From the NCBI GenBank assembly GCA_947381415.1, contig CANCVB010000007.1, forward strand, positions 1 through 64,000: DNA of 64,000 nt, written 5' to 3'. This stretch comes from Burkholderiales bacterium (lineage in GTDB: Bacteria; Pseudomonadota; Gammaproteobacteria; Burkholderiales; Burkholderiaceae_C). Below, in pieces: positions 1 through 8,837 of the stretch. The position numbers were made by a program, and so were the translations under genes. The first letter of the stretch is position 1. Each line of letters starts with the position of its first letter. Under the pieces are notes generated by a model that saw only the letters and a program-made list of their open reading frames with translations, did no database searches and was not told the origin of the DNA.

Positions 1-170
1 AAACCATCACCTATGGGGTTAATTGGATTCTCAACCCCAACTCACGGGTGATGTTCAACTACGCCACCACCCAATTTGATCGTCCGGTTTATCTTCTCAG
101 CAACACTGACACCACTACCCGCATTTCTAAAGAAAATATTTTCTCAATCCGAACCCAACTCAATTTCTAA
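1..170 (+). CDS. Phosphate-selective porin O/P family, C-terminal end (partial)
   Basis: Open from the left edge (frame begins at base 3) to TAA at 168-170, giving the last 55 residues of an outer-membrane beta-barrel. The tail contains YGVNWILNPNSRVMFNY, typical of the last strands of OprO/OprP-type porins (Porin_O_P family), and ends ...QLNF with a terminal phenylalanine, the usual signal for barrel assembly by the Bam complex. Such porins admit phosphate or polyphosphate and are often under PhoB control, which would fit the pst locus 16 kb away. The last 27 bases overlap the convergent MnmC-like gene. The family call rests on a short fragment. Confidence 0.7.
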   Translation, partial: TITYGVNWILNPNSRVMFNYATTQFDRPVYLLSNTDTTTRISKENIFSIRTQLNF

Positions 171-1214
171 AGCCAAACGTTCCGCGCAAACCATTGCCAA
201 GGTAAGTCCCCGAGACCCTAAAGCTGTCAGCACATACCAAGAGGGCAACTTGGCGGGGTTGAGGGCTCGACACACAGGCATCCGGTTAACCGACGTACAG
301 CGAACCCCAGACCAACCACGAAGGCTGTCTGGGGTTCGCCATTGGGCTTCAAGTTGTCGCGCCGCTTGGGGCAATAACTGTTGAAATTTGGCATAGTTCT
401 CTGCATGGTCTTGCGGCGTCACCTTGGCCCCTGTTTGCCCTCGGTGAAAGGTGGCGCCGCTGTACCAAGCCCATCCTTCGGCGGTAGGCACATGGTTGAC
501 AAAACCGCCATAGCCATTCACAGCGAACGCAGGGAATGCCTTGTTCGTCGCATCATGCAATCCCCAGCTGATTTGTCCTGCCACCGGCACCAAAGCAAGA
601 TCGGGGGCATGAGGTAAATCCGCCAAGAAGTCGCTGGTGTGCGCGCCCAAGGCCAGCACCACTGTGGGGTAGCCCAAAGCGGCCACCTCAGTCGCCTTGA
701 GCGTTTGCCCGCCTTGAAAGTGAATCGATGGATGGTTGAGCAGTGCTTGTATCAGCGACAGCGGTTTGATCCAAGCGCCACGGGCTTGCCACAACTGGTC
801 ATGGGCAGCGTTGAGGTCCAGTCCGGCTTGCGCAAGCTGCAGCGCGGTTGGCGTGCTTACCCAGCCATGCCAAACCGAGTCGGCCGTCACCGCTTGCCAT
901 GTCTTTTTCTTGGAATGACCGTCTAGGCGACGCTCTAAGACGCCGCAGTCCAACCAGTCTTGGCCTTTGACAAGGTGTTTCTCTGCAAACGCTAGGACGC
1001 GTTGAACGCCCGCACGGGTGAGCTGGGACAAGGGGTTGTCGTCCACCGATACATGACAAGACACCACAGCAATGGGCACGCCTGAGGCGCCCGCAGCTGG
1101 CGTAGCGGCCTGTTCAAATACATCTACCTGCCAACCCTTGTCCGCCAAGGCGCGCGCGATGGCCGCACCGGCAACGCCTGCGCCCACCACCAAGCAGTGG
1201 CGAGAAGCAGTCAC
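144..1214 (-). CDS. FAD-dependent oxidoreductase, stand-alone MnmC C-terminal (MnmC2) type
   Basis: A 356-residue flavoprotein with an N-terminal dinucleotide-binding motif GAGVAGAAIA (about residues 11-20) and the DAO-type C-terminal signature GSRGLTLAMVCAE near the end. The stretch SQLTRAGVQRV resembles the oxidoreductase half of MnmC, which oxidises carboxymethylaminomethyl-uridine to aminomethyl-uridine at tRNA position 34. The methyltransferase half of bifunctional MnmC is absent. The start is GTG at 1212-1214, only 3 bases after the stop of the YggX gene, so the two are probably cotranscribed. The 3' end overlaps the porin gene. It could instead be a glycine/D-amino-acid oxidase relative, but the internal motifs favour MnmC2. 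Confidence 0.75.
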   Translation of the reverse strand: MTASRHCLVVGAGVAGAAIARALADKGWQVDVFEQAATPAAGASGVPIAVVSCHVSVDDNPLSQLTRAGVQRVLAFAEKHLVKGQDWLDCGVLERRLDGHSKKKTWQAVTADSVWHGWVSTPTALQLAQAGLDLNAAHDQLWQARGAWIKPLSLIQALLNHPSIHFQGGQTLKATEVAALGYPTVVLALGAHTSDFLADLPHAPDLALVPVAGQISWGLHDATNKAFPAFAVNGYGGFVNHVPTAEGWAWYSGATFHRGQTGAKVTPQDHAENYAKFQQLLPQAARQLEAQWRTPDSLRGWSGVRCTSVNRMPVCRALNPAKLPSWYVLTALGSRGLTLAMVCAERLALEIELGSD

Positions 1215-1217
1215 TGC

Positions 1218-1493
1218 TTACGCGGCAGGCGGAGGCACGTAACCTTGCGCGGCGTCTGCGCCATCACCAAAGAAGTGGTTTTCCATCTGTCGGGCAAGGT
1301 ATTGACGGGCGCGCAAATCCGCCAAGTTGAGTCGGTTTTCATTGACCAGCATGGTTTGGTGCTTCAGCCAAGCGGCCCAAGCGTCTTTGCTGACGTTTTC
1401 CCAAATGCGTTTGCCAAGGTCACCAGGGTAGGGAGGGAAGTCCAGGCCTTCGGCCTCTTTTTCAAGCTTGATGCAGTGGACGGTGCGTGCCAT
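1218..1493 (-). CDS. yggX: Probable Fe(2+)-trafficking protein YggX
   Basis: A 91-residue soluble protein starting [19 protein letters not shown] with the family hallmarks [10 protein letters not shown] and [15 protein letters not shown], so it aligns well with E. coli YggX from memory. YggX protects iron-sulfur clusters and limits oxidative damage, perhaps by handling labile iron. The N-terminal Cys7 is conserved. About 12 residues of Ala/Pro-rich tail (ending VPPPAA) extend beyond the E. coli protein. It is first in a two-gene leftward unit with the MnmC-like gene, 3 bases downstream. Confidence 0.95.
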   Translation of the reverse strand: MARTVHCIKLEKEAEGLDFPPYPGDLGKRIWENVSKDAWAAWLKHQTMLVNENRLNLADLRARQYLARQMENHFFGDGADAAQGYVPPPAA

Positions 1494-1619
1494 GAAGTTC
1501 CTCTGAGGGTTTTTCTAAAACCGCCGACTTTAGCAAGCTTTCTCTGCGCGCATGGGACGTGTGGCTATGGGGACAAAGTGAAAGCGCTAGACTGAAGCCT
1601 TCACACATGGGTTGATGTC

Positions 1620-2153
1620 ATGCTTTTTTCTAGGTTGCGAATGCTGTCACCTCGCGTCACCTGGGGCTTGGTGGCCTTGGGTTGCTTGGGTTTGTTGGGC
1701 TTTGGTTTGTATTTGCAGCATGTGGTGGGCCTAGAGCCTTGCCCCATGTGCATTGTGCAGCGCTATGCCATGACGGGCATCGGCTTGGTGGCACTGTTGG
1801 CGGTGTTTTGGCATGCCGCTTGGGTAGGTTATGTGCTGACAGCCTTGGGAACGCTCTTGGCCTTGGGTGGCGCATTTGTCGCCGCGCGGCAAAGTTGGTT
1901 GCAGTGGTACCCGCCACAAATACAAAGTTGCGGACGCGACTTTTACGGCATGGTTGAGTCCTTCCCCCTGCAACGCGCCATCCCCATGATTTTTCGCGGC
2001 AGTGGCGACTGCACCAAGGTCGACTGGACGTTTTTAGGCGGCTCTATCGCCAACTGGTCGTTTGTGGCTTTTGTGGCCATGGCTGTATGGATAATGGCGT
2101 TTGCGGTGTTGCACCACGCCAGGGGCAGGGCAGAAACCGAGCCGCAGGTTTAA
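1620..2153 (+). CDS. dsbB: Disulfide bond formation protein DsbB
   Basis: A 177-residue inner-membrane quinone reductase that reoxidises periplasmic DsbA. Four hydrophobic segments are visible (about 13-33, 50-68, 70-90 and 148-166). The first periplasmic redox pair is Cys41-Pro-Met-Cys44. The second pair is Cys104 and Cys131 in the second loop, which matches the E. coli arrangement. The arginine after the first pair (R48, in VQRY) is also conserved. Start ATG at 1620; a second ATG at residue 8 is possible. The last 4 bases overlap the convergent argA stop. Confidence 0.95.
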   Translation: MLFSRLRMLSPRVTWGLVALGCLGLLGFGLYLQHVVGLEPCPMCIVQRYAMTGIGLVALLAVFWHAAWVGYVLTALGTLLALGGAFVAARQSWLQWYPPQIQSCGRDFYGMVESFPLQRAIPMIFRGSGDCTKVDWTFLGGSIANWSFVAFVAMAVWIMAFAVLHHARGRAETEPQV

Positions 2154-3499
2154 GCCAATTTCTTGACCAGCACCACGCTTTTGCGGTCGAGGTTGTATTT
2201 GCGCTGACGTGCTTCAGGCAACCAATCGATAGGAACTTGTACGAAACCGCGCTTTAAAAACCAGTGCATGGTGCGGGTGGTGAGTACAAAAATACTTTCC
2301 AAACCCTTGCTGCGGGCGCGTTGCTCGATACGGCGCAATATCTTTTCACCATCGCCTTGGCCCTGGGAGTGGGGCGAAACCGTCAGGGCGGCCATTTCGC
2401 CTGTGCGGTTTTCAGGGTAGGCGTAAAGCGCGGCGCAACCAAAAATCACGCTGTCGTGTTCGATCACGGTGTACTCGGCAATGTCGCGCTCGATTTCTGT
2501 GCGCTCGCGGCGAACCAAGGTGCCGTCGTTTTCAAACGGTTCGATAAGTTGCAAAACGCCGCCCAAATCGTCCGAGGTGGCTTCGCGCAGGCTCTCCAAG
2601 CGCTCGTCCACCACCATGGTGCCAATGCCATCGTGCACATAGATTTCCAGCAGCAACACACCATCCACCGCAAATGGCAGGATATGGCTGCGATCCACAC
2701 CCGATTTACAGGCTTTCACGCAATGTTGCAGATAAAAGCCGATGTCCGTGGGCTGGGTGGCCAGGGGCAGTCGGGCCAAGAGTTTTTCGGCCTCGTCCAA
2801 GGGCATTTCCGTGTCAATGGGGTTGTCTTCACCCGCTGGCTCGGTGGGTTTGCTGCGAATACCCGCAACCTCGGTCACGAAAATCAATTTGTCAGCGTGC
2901 AAGGCGGTAGCCACCGAGGTGGCCACTTCTTCCATGGTCAGGTTAAAGGCTTCTCCCGTGGGTGAAAACCCAAAGGGTGACAGCAAGACCATCGAGCCGA
3001 GGTTGAGCGTTTGCACAATGCCCGCGACATCGACTTTGCGCACCAGGCCCGAATGTTGAAAGTCGACACCGTCAACGATGCCCACGGGTTTGGCGGTGAT
3101 GAAGTTGCCCGAAATGACACGGATGGTGGCACCCGCCATAGGCGTATTGGGCAGGCCTTGGCTGAACGCCGCCTCGATTTCATAGCGCAGCTGGCCCGCG
3201 GCTTCTTGGGCACAGTCCAAGGCCACACTGTCGGTGATGCGCATGCCGTGGGAGTATTTGGGTGCATGGCCTTTGGCCAGCAGCTGCTCGTTGACTTGCG
3301 GGCGAAAGCCGTGCACCAGCACCACTTTGACCCCCATGCTTTGGATGAGCGCCAAGTCTTGCACCAGACTGGGCAGCTTGCCCGCTGCGATGGCTTCACC
3401 TGCGATGGCCACCACAAAGGTTTTGCCACGGTGCATGTGGATGTAAGGCGCGACCGAGCGAAACCAAGGGACAAAGGTGAAATTGAAGACAGTGGACAT
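2150..3499 (-). CDS. argA: Amino-acid N-acetyltransferase (N-acetylglutamate synthase)
   Basis: A 449-residue enzyme catalysing the first step of arginine synthesis, acetyl-CoA plus glutamate to N-acetylglutamate. The N-terminal half is an amino-acid-kinase-like domain (about 20-290) that in the family carries the arginine feedback site; it begins PYIHMHRGKTFV as in E. coli ArgA and has LVHGFRPQVN. The C-terminal GNAT acetyltransferase domain (about 300-449) has the acetyl-CoA loop SQGQGDGEKIL. Length matches E. coli ArgA (443). It starts only 14 bases from the first possible start of the divergent helicase gene. Confidence 0.95.
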   Translation of the reverse strand: MSTVFNFTFVPWFRSVAPYIHMHRGKTFVVAIAGEAIAAGKLPSLVQDLALIQSMGVKVVLVHGFRPQVNEQLLAKGHAPKYSHGMRITDSVALDCAQEAAGQLRYEIEAAFSQGLPNTPMAGATIRVISGNFITAKPVGIVDGVDFQHSGLVRKVDVAGIVQTLNLGSMVLLSPFGFSPTGEAFNLTMEEVATSVATALHADKLIFVTEVAGIRSKPTEPAGEDNPIDTEMPLDEAEKLLARLPLATQPTDIGFYLQHCVKACKSGVDRSHILPFAVDGVLLLEIYVHDGIGTMVVDERLESLREATSDDLGGVLQLIEPFENDGTLVRRERTEIERDIAEYTVIEHDSVIFGCAALYAYPENRTGEMAALTVSPHSQGQGDGEKILRRIEQRARSKGLESIFVLTTRTMHWFLKRGFVQVPIDWLPEARQRKYNLDRKSVVLVKKLA

Positions 3500-3513
3500 G
3501 GGCGCAGATAATC

Positions 3514-6500
3514 GTGTGTTTAAAGCCAGTGTTGTCCATTGTCACTCAACTACCTGCCATTTTGAATCCCAGCGCTGTTTTGAAAATTGAATTCCCCCCC
3601 GGCCTGCCCGTTAGCGAACGGCGCGAGGAGATCATGGCAGCCATGCAGGCCCACCAGGTCATCATCGTGTGTGGCGAAACGGGCTCGGGGAAAACCACCC
3701 AGTTGCCCAAAATGGCTTTGGCGCTTGGGCGAGGGGGCATGAATTGGCGCAACGACCCTCAGCGCAAAGGCCGTCGGCCCATCATCGGTCACACGCAACC
3801 GCGCCGCATTGCCGCCACCTCGGTGGCCAAGCGGATTGCCGAGGAGCTGAAAACCCCGCTGGGCGAGGTGGTCGGTTTCAAGGTGCGTTTTCAAGACAAG
3901 CTGTCGCGCGACGCCTCGGTCAAGTTGATGACCGACGGCATTTTGCTGGCCGAGACGCAAACCGACCCGCTGCTGCAGGCTTACGACACCCTCATCATTG
4001 ACGAAGCCCACGAACGCAGCCTGAACATCGACTTTCTGCTGGGTTACCTCAAGCAAATACTGCCGCGCCGTCCCGATCTGAAGATCATCGTCACCTCGGC
4101 CACCATCGACGCCGATCGCTTCGCCCAGCATTTCGCCAGCATCAAAGGGCCTGCGCCTGTGCTGATGGTGTCGGGACGCACCTTCCCGGTGGAGATGCGC
4201 TACCGCCCATGGGAGGAAAGCCGCGAGCACGACTTGGGCAACGCCATCGCGGACGCGGTGGACGAGCTCTGGACAGGTTCGCCGCGCGGCGACATCTTGG
4301 TGTTTTTGCCAGGAGAGCGTGAAATTCGAGACGCCGCCGAGCACCTGCGCGGCCACTTGGCGCACAACGCCTACACACGCCATGTGGAAGTGCTGCCCCT
4401 CTTTGCGCGCTTGTCGCAAGCCGAGCAAGAACAGGTGTTTGAGACGGGTGGCGCGCCGCGCATTGTCTTGGCCACCAACGTGGCCGAAACCTCGCTCACC
4501 GTGCCAGGCATTCGTTACGTGGTGGACGCCGGACTGGCGCGGGTCAAGCGCTACAGCTTCAGAAGCAAGGTAGAGCAACTCTTGGTGGAGCCCATCAGCC
4601 AAGCGGCGGCCAACCAGCGTGCAGGGCGCTGCGGGCGCGTGGCCGACGGCATCTGCATACGCCTGTACGACGAGAAAGATTTCAACGGTCGAACGCGCTT
4701 CACCGAGCCCGAGATATTGCGCAGCTCCTTGGCGGGTGTGATTTTGCGCATGATGTCGCTGCGCCTGGGCGATGTGTCGGACTTTCCTTTTTTGGAAGCA
4801 CCTCGCCCCAAGGCCATCTCGGATGGGTTTCAGTTGCTCCAAGAACTGGGCGCGGTGACGGACGACCACAGCCTCACGCCCATTGGCCATGAACTCTCCA
4901 AGCTGCCTTTGGACCCGCGTGTGGGTCGAATGATTTTGGCCGCACGCGAACGCCAGTGCTTGAACGAGGTGCTGATCATTGCCTCGGCGCTGAGCGTGCA
5001 AGACGTGCGCGACCGACCCTTGCAAGCGCAAACCCAGGCCGACCAGGCCCATGCCAAGTTCAAGGACGACAAGAGCGAATTCAGCGGTTATTTGCGCCTG
5101 TGGGATTGGCTGCAGGCTTCACGCGGTGGGGACGGGGACACCCACAAACTCTCCAACCGCCAGCATGAAAACCTGTTGCGGCAAAACTTCATCAACATCC
5201 GCCGCTGGCGGGAGTGGCGCGATGTGCACAGCCAGTTGCTGACCGTGGTGAAAGAGCAGCGCTGGGGGACGAATGACAAGCCCGCCAGTTACGAGCATTT
5301 GCATGTGGCGATGTTGAGCGGCCTGTTGGGCAACATCGGCTGCAAGCAAGACGAGGAAGATGTTTATGCAGGTGCGCGTGGCATCAAGTTTCACCGCCAC
5401 CCAGGCGTGCATTTGCGCAAAAAGCCTGGCAAGTGGCTGGTCTGCGCCGAGTTGGTGGAAACCACGCGATTGTTTGGTCGGGGCATTGCCAACATCGAGC
5501 CTACGTGGCTAGAGCAGGTGGGCGCACATTTGCTCAAGAAACAATTGCTGGACCCGCACTGGGAAGCGCGCCACGGCGATGTTGTGGCTTTCGAGCGTGC
5601 CACCTTGTATGGCTTGGTGGTGTACAGCGGGCGGCGCGTGCCCTTTGCCAAGGCCGACCCGGTATTGGCGCGGCAAATTTTCATCCGTGAGGCGCTGGTG
5701 GAGGCGCAGTGGCAGACGCCACTGGCCTTCATGGCGGCCAACAAGAAACTGATGGCGCAGGTGATGGAGTTGGAACACAAGTCACGCCGACAAGATGTGT
5801 TGGTGGACGAGGCCATGATCCAGGCGTTTTACGAGCAGCACTTGCCCGATGACGTCTGCAGTTGCAAAACACTGGAGCGCTGGCACCGCGAAGAGTTGCG
5901 CCGTCGCAGTGCGGCAGGTGACAAGGGCGAACCGCTCTTGATGACCCGCGAAAGCCTGATGCGCCACGAGGCCGTGGGCATCACCGCCCAGGCGTTTCCC
6001 AAGATGGTGCGTTTGGGCGGCACCGATTGCCAAGCCACGTATTTGCATGAACCGGGGGACGCCAAAGACGGCGTCACGGTGACGGTGCCGCTGTTTGTGT
6101 TGAACCAAGTCAGCGATGACCGCGCCGAGTGGTTGGTGCCCGGCATGTTGAAAGACAAAATCCAAGCGCTCTTGAAAAGCCTGCCGCAAAAACCCCGCTC
6201 GCGCTTTGTGCCGCTGCCAGAGAGTGCAGCGCGTATCGCCACAGAACTGTCAGTTCCCGAACTGTTTGGTGCGGGTGGATTGACCGAGGTGTTGCTGAAA
6301 AAAGTACGGGATGAGACCAGTTTGGATGTCAAGCGCAACGACTTCAAGCTGGACATGCTCAGCGCCCATTTGTTCATGAACTTCAAGGTGGTGGACGAGC
6401 ATGGCCGTCAACTGGGAATGGGGCGCAACCTAGGAGCTTTGAAAGCCGAACTCGGCGCGCAGGCCCGAGGCGCGTTTCAGGCGCTGGCTGGCTTGAAGGT

Positions 6501-7464
6501 GAAATCGGCGTCGGATCCGGATTTGGCGAAGCAAAACTCGCGCTCTGACCCCAATTTCGCTGAGTCCAAGTCCTCGGTGAAAGCGGGTTCTGTGCCCCAT
6601 GTCACGCCATCGGCAAAAGCCCGTCACACCAGTTGGACGTTTGGCGAATTGCCCGAACTCATGGAAATCAGCAAGGGCGGGCAAAGCTTGGTGGGCTTTC
6701 CTGCGCTGGTGGACATGGGGGACGCGGTCAGCATCGAGGTGTTTGACGAACCCGACGTCGCCGCCGCCAAAAACCGCAAAGGCCTGGCCCGCCTGTTTGC
6801 GCTGCAAATCAAGGATGCGCTGAAGTACCTGGAGAAGAACATCCCCGATCTGCAAAAAATGTCGGTGGCCTACATGCCTTTGGGCACCTCCGAAGAGCTC
6901 AAGCAACAGATCTTGGACGTGGCGCTGGCGCGTGCTTTTTTGATCGAACCCTTGCCCAACGACGAAGCCAGCTTCAAGCGTCGCGTGGACGAGGGTCGGG
7001 GACGGTTGACACTGATTGCCAACGAGGTCGCGCGCTTGGCGGGCGGCGTGTTGCTGGAGTTTGGCGCGGCCACCCGAAAAATCAAAGATACCAAAAACGC
7101 CCCCGATGCCACCGCAGACTGCACCCAACAACTGCAACGCCTGCTGCCCAAAAACTTCATGGCCGACACCCCGTGGCCGCAGTTGCAACATTGCGCGCGC
7201 TACCTCAAGGCCATCACCCTGCGCCTGGACAAATACCGCGCCGACCCCGCGCGCGATGCCCAACGCTTGGCAGAACTCAAACCCATGGAGCAAAAGTATT
7301 GGCGCTTGGTGGCCGAGCGCAAAGGCCAGACCGATGCGCGCATGCAGGAGTTCAGGTGGCTATTGGAAGAACTGCGGGTGAGCTTCTTCGCGCAAGAACT
7401 GAGGACGCCGCAGCCGGTGAGTGTGAAGCGGTTGGAGAAGGCTTGGGCCCAACTATCTCTCTGA
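3514..7464 (+). CDS. hrpA: ATP-dependent RNA helicase HrpA (DEAH box)
   Basis: A 1316-residue DEAH helicase close to E. coli HrpA in length. Walker A is GETGSGKT at residues 54-61, the DEAH box at 163-166, motif III is TSATID, and motif VI is QRAGRCGR. The helicase core is followed by an HA2/OB region and a long C-terminal HrpA-specific domain (DUF3418 type). HrpA acts on mRNA and stalled ribosomes. The true start is uncertain: GTG 3514 has no clear ribosome binding site, and the homologous part begins around residue 25. An 11-residue imperfect duplication, SDPDLAKQNSR then SDPNFAESKSS, sits in a Ser/Lys-rich linker at 1000-1021. Base composition is clearly GC-richer than in the right half of the window. 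Confidence 0.93.
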   Translation: MCLKPVLSIVTQLPAILNPSAVLKIEFPPGLPVSERREEIMAAMQAHQVIIVCGETGSGKTTQLPKMALALGRGGMNWRNDPQRKGRRPIIGHTQPRRIAATSVAKRIAEELKTPLGEVVGFKVRFQDKLSRDASVKLMTDGILLAETQTDPLLQAYDTLIIDEAHERSLNIDFLLGYLKQILPRRPDLKIIVTSATIDADRFAQHFASIKGPAPVLMVSGRTFPVEMRYRPWEESREHDLGNAIADAVDELWTGSPRGDILVFLPGEREIRDAAEHLRGHLAHNAYTRHVEVLPLFARLSQAEQEQVFETGGAPRIVLATNVAETSLTVPGIRYVVDAGLARVKRYSFRSKVEQLLVEPISQAAANQRAGRCGRVADGICIRLYDEKDFNGRTRFTEPEILRSSLAGVILRMMSLRLGDVSDFPFLEAPRPKAISDGFQLLQELGAVTDDHSLTPIGHELSKLPLDPRVGRMILAARERQCLNEVLIIASALSVQDVRDRPLQAQTQADQAHAKFKDDKSEFSGYLRLWDWLQASRGGDGDTHKLSNRQHENLLRQNFINIRRWREWRDVHSQLLTVVKEQRWGTNDKPASYEHLHVAMLSGLLGNIGCKQDEEDVYAGARGIKFHRHPGVHLRKKPGKWLVCAELVETTRLFGRGIANIEPTWLEQVGAHLLKKQLLDPHWEARHGDVVAFERATLYGLVVYSGRRVPFAKADPVLARQIFIREALVEAQWQTPLAFMAANKKLMAQVMELEHKSRRQDVLVDEAMIQAFYEQHLPDDVCSCKTLERWHREELRRRSAAGDKGEPLLMTRESLMRHEAVGITAQAFPKMVRLGGTDCQATYLHEPGDAKDGVTVTVPLFVLNQVSDDRAEWLVPGMLKDKIQALLKSLPQKPRSRFVPLPESAARIATELSVPELFGAGGLTEVLLKKVRDETSLDVKRNDFKLDMLSAHLFMNFKVVDEHGRQLGMGRNLGALKAELGAQARGAFQALAGLKVKSASDPDLAKQNSRSDPNFAESKSSVKAGSVPHVTPSAKARHTSWTFGELPELMEISKGGQSLVGFPALVDMGDAVSIEVFDEPDVAAAKNRKGLARLFALQIKDALKYLEKNIPDLQKMSVAYMPLGTSEELKQQILDVALARAFLIEPLPNDEASFKRRVDEGRGRLTLIANEVARLAGGVLLEFGAATRKIKDTKNAPDATADCTQQLQRLLPKNFMADTPWPQLQHCARYLKAITLRLDKYRADPARDAQRLAELKPMEQKYWRLVAERKGQTDARMQEFRWLLEELRVSFFAQELRTPQPVSVKRLEKAWAQLSL

Positions 7465-7483
7465 GGGTGAGCTTCTCAAATCT

Positions 7484-8404
7484 TCAATGCGCCACCGACG
7501 CTGCAATCTTCTGCGCATTCAATTCGGGGTTGAGCAGTTGCGCAAACTCATACACAAACTGCCTCAAATACGCATGGCGCTTGAACGCAATGCGCGCCAC
7601 GTTGTGGCCAAACAAGCGGCCAGCGGGGCGCACCACCAGGTCGGTGTCGGTGATGTCGCGCACCGCCATCTCGGCCACGATGCCCACGCCCAAGCCCAGC
7701 CTCACATAGGTTTTGATCACGTCCGAGTCAATCGCTTCCAGCGCAATGCGCGGCGTCAGTTGCTGGGCGGCAAAGGCCTTGTCAATGCGGGTGCGCCCCG
7801 TGAACGAGGGGTGGTAGGTGATGATGGGTTCATGGGCGAGGTCTGCCAACTCCAGTTGCTCGACCTTGGCCAGCGGGTGGTCTTTGGGCAGCACCAGCAC
7901 ATGTTGCCATTCATAGCAGGGCAGGGTGATGAGTTCGGGGTAGTCGGACAGGCTTTCGGTGGCGATGCCAATTTCGGCGGTCTCGTCCATCACCATGCGG
8001 GCCACCTGGTCGGGCGCGCCTTGGTGCAGGCTGATGTTCACATTCGGGTAGGCACTGCGCAGTTGTGCCACGGGCACAGGCAGCACATAGCGCGCTTGCG
8101 TGTGGGTGGTGGCAATCGACAAAGTGCCTGAATCTTGGCTGCTGTACTGCTCGCCGATGCGCTTCAAGTTACTCACCTCGCGCAAGATGATGTCAATGCT
8201 TTTGAGCACATGCTCGCCAGGCTCGGTGACTCGCTTCAAGCGTTTGCCGTGGCGACCAAAAATTTCAATGCCCAGTTCTTCTTCGAATTCCAAAATGGCT
8301 TTGGACACCCCAGGTTGCGAGGTGTGCAAAGCCTTGGCCACTTCGGTGAGGTTCAGGTTGCGGCGCACCGCCTCTTGGACAAAGCGGAATTGATGCAAAT
8401 TCAT
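7484..8404 (-). CDS. LysR-family regulator, CysB/Cbl type
   Basis: A 306-residue LysR-type regulator. The N-terminal winged helix-turn-helix (about 1-60) has LTEVAKALHTSQPGVSKAI followed by LGIEIFGRHGKRL, as in CysB and Cbl. The ligand-binding domain follows (about 90-300) with ATHTQARYVLP, also CysB-like. CysB regulators activate sulfate assimilation genes in response to N-acetylserine, and Cbl controls sulfonate use. The gene upstream makes a sirohydrochlorin chelatase, and siroheme is needed by sulfite reductase, which supports a sulfur role. I cannot decide between CysB and Cbl from sequence alone. Confidence 0.85.
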   Translation of the reverse strand: MNLHQFRFVQEAVRRNLNLTEVAKALHTSQPGVSKAILEFEEELGIEIFGRHGKRLKRVTEPGEHVLKSIDIILREVSNLKRIGEQYSSQDSGTLSIATTHTQARYVLPVPVAQLRSAYPNVNISLHQGAPDQVARMVMDETAEIGIATESLSDYPELITLPCYEWQHVLVLPKDHPLAKVEQLELADLAHEPIITYHPSFTGRTRIDKAFAAQQLTPRIALEAIDSDVIKTYVRLGLGVGIVAEMAVRDITDTDLVVRPAGRLFGHNVARIAFKRHAYLRQFVYEFAQLLNPELNAQKIAASVAH

Positions 8405-8421
8405 GGTGTTTTAGATATATC

Positions 8422-8442
8422 AAAGGCGTTTATTATGCCTTT
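8422..8442 (-). promoter_or_regulatory. Inverted repeat in the leader of the CysB-like gene
   Basis: AAAGGC (8422-8427) and GCCTTT (8437-8442) form a perfect 6-base inverted repeat around a 9-base spacer, 17 bases upstream of the regulator start. It could be an operator (LysR regulators often bind their own control region) or a weak hairpin after the chelatase gene. There is no strong T-tract on the minus strand, so I lean towards an operator. Confidence 0.3.
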
Positions 8443-8462
8443 TCAGAGGGGTTGCGTGCCAG

Positions 8463-8837
8463 TTAGCCGCCTTCCCATCCCTCTAAAGCCAGGCGGGCCA
8501 ATAAGTCCAACAAATCAGGATGCTCACCCACCGCCGGCAAAGGCTCAAAAGCCACGCTGGGGTGCGCGTCGCGCAGGCTTTGCAGCATGACAGGCAGGTC
8601 TTCGCGCACATGCTTACCCACCCCTAAAAAGAGTGGTACCAAACGAATCTGGGTACAACCTTGTTCAACCAATGCAAGCACCGCTTCGGACAGGCCAGGG
8701 CTGCTCAACTCCAAATAAGCACATGCCACGCTGACCATAGGTGCTTGTTGGGCGGCAATACGCTGGGCAACCGCCTGAATCGGGCGGTGCCACTGGGAGT
8801 CTCGGGACCCGTGGGCAAACAAGACAATAGCCCGCAT
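8463..8837 (-). CDS. cbiX: Sirohydrochlorin chelatase, short CbiX type
   Basis: A 124-residue single-domain chelatase starting MRAIVLFAHGSRD; the His in this motif is the usual metal and catalytic ligand. The family inserts cobalt, iron or nickel into sirohydrochlorin for cobalamin, siroheme or F430 synthesis. LVPLFLGVGKHVREDLP carries the second conserved His. I chose ATG 8835-8837 because it overlaps the lptG stop by one base (TGATG) and begins exactly with the family N-terminus. Cotranscription with lptF-lptG is likely. With a CysB-like regulator downstream, siroheme for sulfite reductase is the more probable product; cobalt use is the alternative. Confidence 0.85.
   Translation of the reverse strand: MRAIVLFAHGSRDSQWHRPIQAVAQRIAAQQAPMVSVACAYLELSSPGLSEAVLALVEQGCTQIRLVPLFLGVGKHVREDLPVMLQSLRDAHPSVAFEPLPAVGEHPDLLDLLARLALEGWEGG

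Noticed and set aside
2264-2965. A 233-codon plus-strand frame inside argA
   Set aside because: It is antisense to an intact ArgA with both domains; the composition is that of a shadow frame.
3550-5052. A 500-codon open frame on the minus strand opposite hrpA
   Set aside because: It is a mirror of a GC-rich helicase gene with all motifs on the plus strand; its translation has no recognisable family pattern and is rich in His/Gln/Arg as expected for an antisense frame.
6430-7293. A 287-codon minus-strand frame opposite the hrpA 3' end
   Set aside because: It is an antisense frame of the HrpA C-terminal domain with no ribosome binding site or domain.
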